Origin: an uncultured Collinsella sp.
GTDB lineage: Bacteria; Actinomycetota; Coriobacteriia; Coriobacteriales; Coriobacteriaceae
DNA length: 7,047 nt
Assembly: GCA_902489515.1 (NCBI GenBank)
Contig: CABUAL010000096.1
Coordinates: 1-7,047, forward strand
Direction: 5' to 3'
The position numbers were made by a program, and so were the translations under genes. This document shows, one piece after another, positions 1 to 7,047 of the stretch. The notes below the pieces were generated by a model. The model was not told the DNA's origin. It saw nothing but the letters and a program-made list of their open reading frames with translations, and made no database searches. Each line of letters starts with the position of its first letter. The first letter of the stretch is position 1.

Positions 1-810
1 ACGGCCCTGATAGGCCAAAATGCCCGTGCCGCTGCCGGTATCGTCTACGCCGTTGTCTTTATCTTGTGCTTGGTTTTGGGTATTGTGCCCACGGCCATCT
101 TTGTTTCCGTCATGAGCGGCCTGTGCTGCTATGAGTTTTTCCGTATGACGAGGCTCGATGGCAAGATGGCTAACGAGCGCATGGGTATCGCTGCCGCCGT
201 ACTCTTTCCGCTGTCGGCGTTGGGCGATTCGATGTTGCTGAATGCCCTGCTTTTTGCCCTGATGCTCGCTGTGGGCATTTGGTATGTTTGGTCGCCGCGT
301 ACCCGCATCTCTGATGTGGCCGTGACGCTCATGGGTCCCATCTACACTGGCTTTATGCTGTCGGCTATCGTGCTGCTGCGCGATGCCGTGCCCGGTTTTG
401 CCGGCGCCCTGCTTTCGGTGGGCGTTTGCGCGTCCCTTTGGGTCTCCGATTCGTTTGCCTACATCGTGGGTAGCCGTATCGGCAAGCACAAGATGGTTCC
501 CAAGATCTCTCCCAAAAAGAGCTGGGAGGGGTTTGTCGGCGGCATCCTGGGCTCGGTTTTGATTTGGCTCATCCTGTGGGCGACGCACTTCTACAAGCTC
601 AGCCTGCCCTATGCGCTGCTGTGCGGCGTGGTCGTGTCCGTCCTGGGCGTTATCGGAGACCTCATCGAGTCGCGCATCAAGCGCGGTGTGGGCGTCAAGG
701 ATTCCGGTAACCTTATCCCGGGCCACGGCGGCATGCTCGATCGTAGCGATTCGCTTATCTTTGGCTGCATTACCGCGCAGCTGCTTTTGATGATCGGAGG
801 CGTGCTGTAA
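1..810 (+). CDS. cdsA: Phosphatidate cytidylyltransferase (CDP-diacylglycerol synthase), 5' end outside window
   Basis: Integral membrane enzyme that makes CDP-diacylglycerol and pyrophosphate from CTP and phosphatidic acid, the branch point for bacterial phospholipids. The frame is open from base 1, and 269 residues are visible against about 260-285 for the family, so only a few N-terminal residues are probably missing. The TTG at 64 lies inside the first membrane segment and is not the real start. The protein is a chain of hydrophobic segments. It has the family segment around WVSDSFAYIVG followed by SPKKSWEGFVGG, and near the C-terminus the CdsA signature (bases 670-750): S-x-I-K-R, then KDSG, then PGHGGMLDR and D. 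One signature position, between DR and D, is Ser instead of the usual hydrophobic residue. The stop codon overlaps the dxr start by one base (TAATG), which implies translational coupling. Family assignment is secure. Confidence 0.95.
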   Translation, partial: TALIGQNARAAAGIVYAVVFILCLVLGIVPTAIFVSVMSGLCCYEFFRMTRLDGKMANERMGIAAAVLFPLSALGDSMLLNALLFALMLAVGIWYVWSPRTRISDVAVTLMGPIYTGFMLSAIVLLRDAVPGFAGALLSVGVCASLWVSDSFAYIVGSRIGKHKMVPKISPKKSWEGFVGGILGSVLIWLILWATHFYKLSLPYALLCGVVVSVLGVIGDLIESRIKRGVGVKDSGNLIPGHGGMLDRSDSLIFGCITAQLLLMIGGVL

Positions 811-1997
811 TGTCCTTCCAGACGACGTATGGCCCCGATGGACGTCTCCGTGTTGCCATCCTGGGTTGTACGGGCTCTATCGGCACCCAGGCGCTCGATG
901 TGTGCCGCCAGCATGCCGATCGCCTGCAGGTGACGGCGCTGTCCGTTAACTCCAGTACCTCCGAGCTCGTTGCCGCTGCCCGCGAGTTCTCGGTTCCGGC
1001 GGTTGCCGTGGCCGATGTCGCTCATGGCGATGACGCCGTGCTGCAGGAGTTGCCCGAGGGAACGAAGCTCGGCGTTGGCGCGCAGGCGGTTTGCGAGCTC
1101 GCGCGTCGCGACGATGTCGACTGCGTGCTCGTCGCTATTGTGGGCGCCGCCGGTCTCGAGGCGAGCCATGCGGCCTTGACCTCGAATAAGCGTCTTGCCC
1201 TTGCCAACAAGGAGTCCCTCGTCGTCGGCGGCGACTTGCTTATGCCGTTGGCGCAACCGGGCCAGCTTATTCCAGTCGACTCTGAGCACTCCGCCATCTA
1301 CCAGTGCTATCTGGGGGAGAACCCACGCGAGGCTCATTGTATTTGGCTCACCTGCTCGGGCGGTCCGTTCTTTGGCCGCACCCGCGACGAGCTCGACCGC
1401 GTGACGCGTGCCGATGCCCTCGCACATCCCACGTGGGCCATGGGTGCCAAGATCACCATCGACTCCGCCACCCTCATGAACAAGGGCCTGGAGCGCATTG
1501 AGGCCATGCATCTGTTTAACTGCGACCTCGATTTCATTAACGTGGTCGTGCAGCGTCAGTCCAAGATTCACTCTATGGTCGAGTTCGCCGACGGCTCCGT
1601 GATGGCGCATCTCGGTGCTTCCGACATGCGTATTCCCATCCAGTTCGCGTTCTCGTATCCCGAGCGTTGGGATACCCCGGCGCCTCGTATCGATTTCCGC
1701 GAGCTGGGGCAGCTCACGTTTGATGCTGCCGACATGGATACCTTCCGCTGTCTGGCACTGGCCGAACGTGCCGGCAAGACGGGTGGCACCATGCCGTGCG
1801 TGCTCAATGCCGCCAACGAGGTCGCCGTCGATGCCTTCCTGAACGATGGCTGCAGCTTTACCGATATCGATCGCATTGTGGAATCCTGCATGGATTCCCA
1901 CGATATGCAGGCGGTCGATTCGTTTGAGCAGCTTCGCGACATCGATGCATGGGCGCGTGAAAAGGCTGCGCAGGTGCTCGCCGCAACCCGTTCCTAA
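810..1997 (+). CDS. dxr: 1-deoxy-D-xylulose 5-phosphate reductoisomerase
   Basis: Cytosolic NADPH-dependent enzyme that converts 1-deoxy-D-xylulose 5-phosphate to 2-C-methyl-D-erythritol 4-phosphate, the first committed step of the MEP isoprenoid pathway and the target of fosmidomycin. The 395-residue product has normal family length. A Rossmann NADPH site GCTGSIG is at residues 19-25. ANKES starts at 132. The metal-binding DSE is at 157-159 (D157, E159), the substrate loop has SGGPF and H206, and NKGLE at 224-228 supplies N224, K225 and the third metal ligand E228. These match E. coli D150, E152, H209, N227, K228 and E231. NAANEVAVDAF lies in the C-terminal part. The ATG start overlaps the cdsA stop by one base and has GGAGG at 796-800, nine bases upstream. 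No catalytic residue appears to be missing. Confidence 0.97.
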   Translation: MSFQTTYGPDGRLRVAILGCTGSIGTQALDVCRQHADRLQVTALSVNSSTSELVAAAREFSVPAVAVADVAHGDDAVLQELPEGTKLGVGAQAVCELARRDDVDCVLVAIVGAAGLEASHAALTSNKRLALANKESLVVGGDLLMPLAQPGQLIPVDSEHSAIYQCYLGENPREAHCIWLTCSGGPFFGRTRDELDRVTRADALAHPTWAMGAKITIDSATLMNKGLERIEAMHLFNCDLDFINVVVQRQSKIHSMVEFADGSVMAHLGASDMRIPIQFAFSYPERWDTPAPRIDFRELGQLTFDAADMDTFRCLALAERAGKTGGTMPCVLNAANEVAVDAFLNDGCSFTDIDRIVESCMDSHDMQAVDSFEQLRDIDAWAREKAAQVLAATRS

Positions 1998-2002
1998 CCC
2001 AT

Positions 2003-2007
2003 AAGGA
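2003..2007 (+). promoter_or_regulatory. Weak or oddly spaced ribosome binding site of rseP
   Basis: The only purine-rich Shine-Dalgarno candidate between dxr and rseP is AAGGA here. It directly abuts an in-frame TTG at 2008, leaving no spacer, and lies 15 bases before the ATG at 2023, slightly too far. I prefer the ATG because a start needs some spacer. The T-rich stretch between them offers no better site. Efficiency may depend on ribosomes finishing dxr, whose stop is only six bases upstream. Confidence 0.45.
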
Positions 2008-2022
2008 TTGCTTTTTCGTTTT

Positions 2023-3384
2023 ATGGATACTGTTCTGAGCGTTCTCTCATCGGTCTTTTGGGGCCTGCTGATGCTTTCCGTCCTTGTGTTTTTGCACGAG
2101 GGCGGCCACTTTTTGGCGGCGCGTGCCTGCGGCGTCCGCGTGACCGAGTTCTTTTTGGGCCTGCCTTGCCGCTTTGACATCCATTACACGTCGCGTCGCA
2201 TTGGAACCAAGTTTGGCGTGACCCCGCTGCTGCTGGGTGGCTACGCTGCCATCTGCGGTATGGATCCGACCGATGTCTCCTGCGCCGATCGCGTGCTCGC
2301 GGCTATCTATCGTCATGGTCGCGTGACCGTGGCCGACCTTGCTGTCGAGCTCGAGCTATCCGAGGAGGTTGTGCTCGAGGCATGCGCCTTGCTCTTGGGT
2401 TGGGGCTCTATCGCGCCTTGGTATGAGGAAGGGGAGAAGCCCTCGCCGAGCTACTATCCCACCAAGTATCAGACGCTGCCGCGAGACGCGGCGGGTTACA
2501 CCACCTTTGACGGCCGCCGTTTCGATCGAGAGCATGCGACTACCGAGGGCGATGTGTGGGAGCTGCCGTGCGGCGAAGCCGAGTTCCTTGCGCAAGAGCG
2601 TTCGCATACCTATCTGGGCCAGGGTTTTCTCAAGCGCGCCTTTATGCTGCTCGCGGGCATTCTCGTCAATATCCTGACGGGCTTTTTGCTGCTTATGAGC
2701 ATCTACTCTATTGCGGGTGTCACCGTGCCGATGGATACCAACGTGATCGGTCAGGTTGACGAGGGGTCTATTGCCGCCAAGGCGGGTATCGAGGGCGGCG
2801 ACGCGATACTTTCGGTTGACGGAGTATCGTGCTCTACCTGGATGGACGTTTACGATGCCATCGGCAAGGCCGCCGGTAAGGACGATATCGCCATTGAGTA
2901 TGAGCGCGACGGTAAGCAGCATTCGACCTCGGTTGCGCTCAAAGAGGACGAGCGCCTAGGTGTGTATGCCTCTACGCAGGTGGTCCGTTTAGACCCCATC
3001 ACGTCGGCTCGCCTTTCGTTCTCCTATGTCGTGCAGACAGCGGAGGGCGTGATGCGCCTGCTCCAGCCGCAGCATACGATGGAGATTCTCGATCAGTCTT
3101 CTTCGATCGTGGGCATTAGCGTTATGTCCTCACAGGCTGCTGCTGCCGGCCCTGCCACGTTCCTTTCGTTTGCCGCCCTCATTTCGTTCTCGCTTGGCTT
3201 TATGAACCTGCTGCCCATCCCACCACTCGATGGCGGCAAGCTGGTCATCGAGATCATTCAAAAGATTGCTGGCCGCGAGCTTCCGCTCAAGGTCCAGACG
3301 ATTGTGAGCTATGTGGGCATCGCGCTCTTTGCGCTGCTGTTTGTCTATATGCTTCGTTCCGACATCCTTCGATTTATTCTGTAG
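2023..3384 (+). CDS. rseP: RseP-family site-2 intramembrane metalloprotease with an extra wHTH-like cytosolic domain
   Basis: Zinc protease that cuts substrates within the membrane. Family members (E. coli RseP, B. subtilis RasP, M. tuberculosis Rip1) act on anti-sigma factors, cell-division proteins or signal-peptide remnants; the substrate here is unknown. From the ATG it has 453 residues; a TTG at 2008 would add five. Visible order: first membrane segment with HEGGH at 25-29 (HExxH, two His and catalytic Glu); a strand-rich loop ending LLLGGYA; an extra segment at about 84-192; second membrane segment about 203-231 with AG and N216; one PDZ domain about 240-325, with AKAGIEGGDAILSVDG at 252-267; third membrane segment containing N395-x2-P-x-P-x-LDG, with zinc ligand D403; and a last membrane segment about 426-445. 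E. coli RseP has two PDZ domains. Odd points are the extra domain, Gly in the middle of HEGGH, and Ile in place of the usual Pro after AG. The active-site residues are intact, so it is probably active. Confidence 0.93.
   Translation: MDTVLSVLSSVFWGLLMLSVLVFLHEGGHFLAARACGVRVTEFFLGLPCRFDIHYTSRRIGTKFGVTPLLLGGYAAICGMDPTDVSCADRVLAAIYRHGRVTVADLAVELELSEEVVLEACALLLGWGSIAPWYEEGEKPSPSYYPTKYQTLPRDAAGYTTFDGRRFDREHATTEGDVWELPCGEAEFLAQERSHTYLGQGFLKRAFMLLAGILVNILTGFLLLMSIYSIAGVTVPMDTNVIGQVDEGSIAAKAGIEGGDAILSVDGVSCSTWMDVYDAIGKAAGKDDIAIEYERDGKQHSTSVALKEDERLGVYASTQVVRLDPITSARLSFSYVVQTAEGVMRLLQPQHTMEILDQSSSIVGISVMSSQAAAAGPATFLSFAALISFSLGFMNLLPIPPLDGGKLVIEIIQKIAGRELPLKVQTIVSYVGIALFALLFVYMLRSDILRFIL
2272..2598 (+). 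other. Extra segment inside RseP: winged helix-turn-helix-like domain plus polar linker (residues about 84-192)
   Basis: In classical RseP proteins only a few tens of residues separate the LGGY loop from the second membrane segment; here about 120 do. The first half reads as helix (ADRVLAAIYRHG, 88-99), then VTVADLAVELE (101-111), a turn, SEEVVLEACALLLGWGSI (113-130), and a Trp/Tyr-containing hairpin. This is the usual helix, helix-turn-helix, wing order. The rest, to about residue 192, is polar and aromatic with several Tyr, Asp and Arg, and has no membrane segment. By RseP topology this loop faces the cytosol. What it binds (DNA, protein or nothing) cannot be told from sequence. The reading frame and GC-rich codon style are continuous with the flanks, so it does not look like a recent insertion or an assembly error. 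Confidence 0.6.
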
Positions 3385-3389
3385 GGGAG
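3384..3389 (+). promoter_or_regulatory. Ribosome binding site that decides the ispG TTG start
   Basis: GGGGAG begins on the last base of the rseP stop codon and ends eight bases before the TTG at 3398. No ATG suits the N-terminus of IspG. The frame is open further upstream, back to 3311, but those codons lie inside rseP and would encode its C-terminal region in another frame. Confidence 0.75.
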
Positions 3390-3397
3390 TGTTTGGA

Positions 3398-4480
3398 TTG
3401 TCTTTATCCCATCCTTTGCCTCGCGAGTTGACGCGCCCCGTGCATGTGGGCGGTGTGCAGATCGGTGGCGGCGCGCCGGTGGTGGTCCAATCCATGACCT
3501 GCACCGATACCGCTGATGCCCAGGCAACGCTTGCGCAAGTGTGCGCGTTGGCGCAGGCTGGCTGCGATATCGTGCGTGTGAGCGTGCCCACCGAGGCCGC
3601 GCTTGAGGGTTTCCGCACCATCTGTGCCGAGTCTCCGGTGCCGATTGTCGCTGATATCCACTTTAACCATAAGCTCGCCATTGGCGCCGTTGAGGCCGGT
3701 GCCGCCAAGCTGCGTATCAATCCCGGCAACATCGGCGATTGGGCCAAGGTCGATGCCGTGATCGATGCTGCGGGCGCCGCTGGGTGCGCGATTCGCATTG
3801 GCGTGAACGCCGGCTCGCTTGAGCAGGATATCGCCGAGCGCGACGACCTTACGCAGCCCGAAAAGCTCGTGATGTCGAGCGAGCGCTTCGTCAAGCACTT
3901 TGAGGACCGCGGCTTTACCAACATCGTGCTTTCCGCCAAGGCACATAGCGTGTCTACGACGCTTGATACCTATCGTGCCCTGTCGCGCGAAATCCCCCAT
4001 GTTCCGCTTCATTTGGGCGTGACGGAGGCCGGTACCAAGCTCCAGGGCACCATTAAGAGCTCTGTGGGACTGGGTATTCTGCTGTCCGAGGGCATTGGCG
4101 ACACCATGCGCGTCTCGCTCACGGCCGACCCGGTCGAGGAGCCGCCGGTCGCCTGGGGCATCCTGCAGTCGCTGGGCCTTCGCCGCCGTGGCCCCGAGAT
4201 CGTCTCGTGCCCCACGTGTGCCCGCTGCCAGGTCAACCTCATCCCAATCGCCGAGGAGGTCACCGAGCGGCTCAAGAACTACTCTGCGCCGCTTTCGATT
4301 GCCGTGATGGGATGCGCGGTTAATGGCCCGGGCGAGGCCTCTGACGCTGACTTGGGCGTTGCCTGTGGACGAGGTCAGGCCCTGCTCTTTTCGCACGGCC
4401 AGATCATTGGTAAAGTAGCTGAGGACCAAATTGTCGACGCGCTTATGGCCGAGGTCGACAAGCTTATTGAGGAGAAATAA
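3398..4480 (+). CDS. ispG: 4-hydroxy-3-methylbut-2-en-1-yl diphosphate synthase (GcpE)
   Basis: Iron-sulfur enzyme of the MEP pathway that reduces 2-C-methyl-D-erythritol 2,4-cyclodiphosphate to HMBPP, the penultimate step to IPP and DMAPP, using flavodoxin or ferredoxin as electron donor. A TTG start with a well-placed GGGGAG gives 360 residues, close to the 372 of E. coli and without the large insert of plant enzymes. The N-terminal barrel carries VVVQSMTCTDT, VADIHFNHKLA and LRINPGNIG. The C-terminal domain carries the 4Fe-4S ligands C271 and C274 (CPTC), C306 (MGC) and E313 (NGPGE), matching E. coli C270, C273, C305 and E312. Two extra Cys, C277 and C323, occur near the ligands. It lies 13 bases after rseP, and its stop directly abuts the proS ATG. 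Confidence 0.96.
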   Translation: MSLSHPLPRELTRPVHVGGVQIGGGAPVVVQSMTCTDTADAQATLAQVCALAQAGCDIVRVSVPTEAALEGFRTICAESPVPIVADIHFNHKLAIGAVEAGAAKLRINPGNIGDWAKVDAVIDAAGAAGCAIRIGVNAGSLEQDIAERDDLTQPEKLVMSSERFVKHFEDRGFTNIVLSAKAHSVSTTLDTYRALSREIPHVPLHLGVTEAGTKLQGTIKSSVGLGILLSEGIGDTMRVSLTADPVEEPPVAWGILQSLGLRRRGPEIVSCPTCARCQVNLIPIAEEVTERLKNYSAPLSIAVMGCAVNGPGEASDADLGVACGRGQALLFSHGQIIGKVAEDQIVDALMAEVDKLIEEK

Positions 4481-6187
<1,707 letters not shown>

Positions 6188-6214
6188 TCGACGATTTCGC
6201 TTGTAGTTCGATAT

Positions 6215-6270
6215 GTGGGACGGCCCCGCATTTCTCCAATCGGGGAGATGCGGGGCCGTCCTATTATCTT
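6215..6270 (+). terminator. Terminator of the cdsA-proS operon
   Basis: A long hairpin starts 27 bases after the proS stop. GGACGGCCCCGCA (6218-6230) pairs perfectly with TGCGGGGCCGTCC (6249-6261). The helix continues inward for seven more pairs to the tetraloop AATC (6238-6241) and outward for about three. All non-Watson-Crick pairs (6232/6247, 6235/6244, 6217/6262, 6215/6264) are G-U wobbles in + strand RNA. The 3' tail is only moderately U-rich (TATTATCTT). On the - strand there is no U-tract and the wobbles become A-C mismatches, so it serves the + strand. Confidence 0.85.
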
Positions 6271-6288
6271 GTAGCATCCTCGATATCT

Positions 6289-6330
6289 AAAAGGAAAACC
6301 CCACAACCCATGCGAGCTGCGGGGTTTTCC
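6289..6330 (-). terminator. Terminator of the minus-strand phosphotransferase gene
   Basis: GGAAAACCCC (6293-6302) pairs perfectly with GGGGTTTTCC (6321-6330). In - strand RNA the stem extends by five pairs (6303-6307 with 6316-6320), two of them G-U, leaving an 8-base loop at 6308-6315, and is followed by UUUU (complement of 6289-6292). In + strand RNA those two wobbles become A-C mismatches. It starts 35 bases after the phosphotransferase stop. The AAAACCCC/GGGGTTTT arms may also give some backup termination on the + strand. Confidence 0.8.
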
Positions 6331-6365
6331 ATTATGCCTCCGATGCGAAATAAATCGCTCAGATA

Positions 6366-7047
6366 TTACTGATAATCGACGACGTCGATCCAGTTCTTCA
6401 GGAACTCATCGTTCACGTTGCGCTTACGAGCGAGCTCGGAAGCGGCGACGATGCTCGTCCACTGACGCACGACCTGCATGGGCATGTCGGCACGGTCGCA
6501 GTAGAGCTCCAGGTAGGCCTCGGCCTGGTCCTTGCTGTTGAGGGCAAAGAGCAGGTAGGTGGTGGCAACGTCGGCAGCAGGGGAGCCCTGGGTGGCGTGT
6601 GCCCAGTCGCACACATAGAGCTGGCCGTCGTCGCCGACGATGACGTTGGACGGGTTGAAGTCGCCGTGGCAGACCTTGAACTCCTTGGTCATGCCGTCCA
6701 GACGCTCCTGAAGGTTGTAGCGCGTGGTGGCATTGAGCTGATCAAGGCTGTCGATCATACGGGCGAACTTGTCGCGCTGACGGTTGAGCAGCGGGGAGGT
6801 GTAGCCGTGGATCTCGATCTGGAGGTCGACGAACATCTCGAGGTACTCACCAAAGCGCTGGGGCTCGGCAGTCATCTTCTCGGCAAGGGTGGTGCCCGGA
6901 ACCTTCTCGGTCACGAGCGCCCAGCCGTTGGCGTTCTCGAGCTGGGAAACCTCGAGAGCCTTGGGGCTGCGGATGCCGCACTCATTGATGCGGGCAAGAT
7001 TCAAAGCCTCGTTGAACACGTCGGAGACAGGCTTGGGAGCGAGATCA
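6366..7047 (-). CDS. Phosphotransferase of the aminoglycoside phosphotransferase/choline kinase family, 5' end outside window
   Basis: Kinase-like small-molecule phosphotransferase; substrate unknown. The frame is open to the window edge, with 226 residues visible. The first ones read DLAPKPVSDVFNEALNLARI, so the GTG at 7019 is unlikely to be the true start. The glycine-rich loop and ATP-binding Lys must lie upstream, outside the window. Visible parts are a helix with a Glu candidate for the Lys partner (NEALN), a hinge-like WALVTEKVPGTTL, the catalytic loop HGDFNPSN (6645-6668; H, D and N as in the APH Brenner motif), and the metal-binding DWA (D at 6606-6608), followed by a GSPAADVATTYLLF segment typical of the family. 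It converges on proS and is a separate transcription unit. Aminoglycoside resistance should not be inferred: many chromosomal members act on choline, sugars, amino acids or unknown compounds. Confidence 0.85.
   Translation of the reverse strand, partial: DLAPKPVSDVFNEALNLARINECGIRSPKALEVSQLENANGWALVTEKVPGTTLAEKMTAEPQRFGEYLEMFVDLQIEIHGYTSPLLNRQRDKFARMIDSLDQLNATTRYNLQERLDGMTKEFKVCHGDFNPSNVIVGDDGQLYVCDWAHATQGSPAADVATTYLLFALNSKDQAEAYLELYCDRADMPMQVVRQWTSIVAASELARKRNVNDEFLKNWIDVVDYQ

Noticed and set aside
609..2180. 523-codon open frame on the minus strand opposite cdsA and dxr
   Set aside because: It is antisense to the well-supported dxr gene, has low-complexity composition typical of the complement of GC-rich codons, and shows no recognisable domain.
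2272..2598. Insert in rseP as a mobile element, intein or frameshift artefact
   Set aside because: The frame is continuous, there are no terminal repeats or intein splice motifs, and base composition matches the rest of the gene; it looks like an established domain.
3311..3397. Longer N-terminus for IspG from upstream in-frame start codons
   Set aside because: These codons lie within the rseP C-terminal coding region, add a Cys/Phe-rich stretch not typical of IspG, and have no well-spaced ribosome binding site; TTG at 3398 does.
6213..6290. Possible 25-codon ORF downstream of proS (ATG at 6213)
   Set aside because: It has no ribosome binding site, and its sequence is almost entirely the terminator hairpin.
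6366..7047. Acquired aminoglycoside resistance gene
   Set aside because: Only the general superfamily motifs are seen; there is no mobile context, codon style matches the neighbours, and most chromosomal members of this family are not resistance enzymes.

Overview
The window reads as ordinary chromosomal DNA from a high-GC Gram-positive bacterium. The best guess is a member of the Coriobacteriia such as Collinsella; this rests on protein character, TTG/GTG start use and gene order, and was not tested by a search. There is no sign of phage, insertion sequence, CRISPR array or RNA gene.

Bases 1-6187 hold five same-strand, tightly packed genes: cdsA (5' end outside the window), dxr, rseP, ispG and proS. 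Gaps are -1, 25, 13 and 0 bases, so they almost certainly form one transcript, with translational coupling at cdsA/dxr and ispG/proS. The cluster joins phospholipid synthesis (CDP-diacylglycerol), two steps of the MEP isoprenoid pathway (Dxr and IspG), an intramembrane site-2 protease (RseP family) and prolyl-tRNA charging. It is a variant of the widespread uppS-cdsA-dxr-rseP-(ispG)-proS neighbourhood.

Bases 6188-6365 form a short convergent intergenic region holding two hairpins. The first fits transcription termination of the proS operon on the + strand, the second that of the opposing gene on the - strand. In each, the imperfect pairs are G-U wobbles only in the RNA of the gene it serves.

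Bases 6366-7047 hold a minus-strand gene, open at its 5' end, for a phosphotransferase of the aminoglycoside phosphotransferase/choline kinase fold. Its substrate is unknown.

The most unusual feature is inside rseP. Between the active-site membrane segment and the second membrane segment, where classical RseP proteins have a short loop, this protein has an extra segment of roughly 100 residues. Its first half looks like a winged helix-turn-helix domain, predicted to lie on the cytosolic side. Smaller oddities are residue changes in conserved motifs of CdsA, RseP, IspG and ProS.
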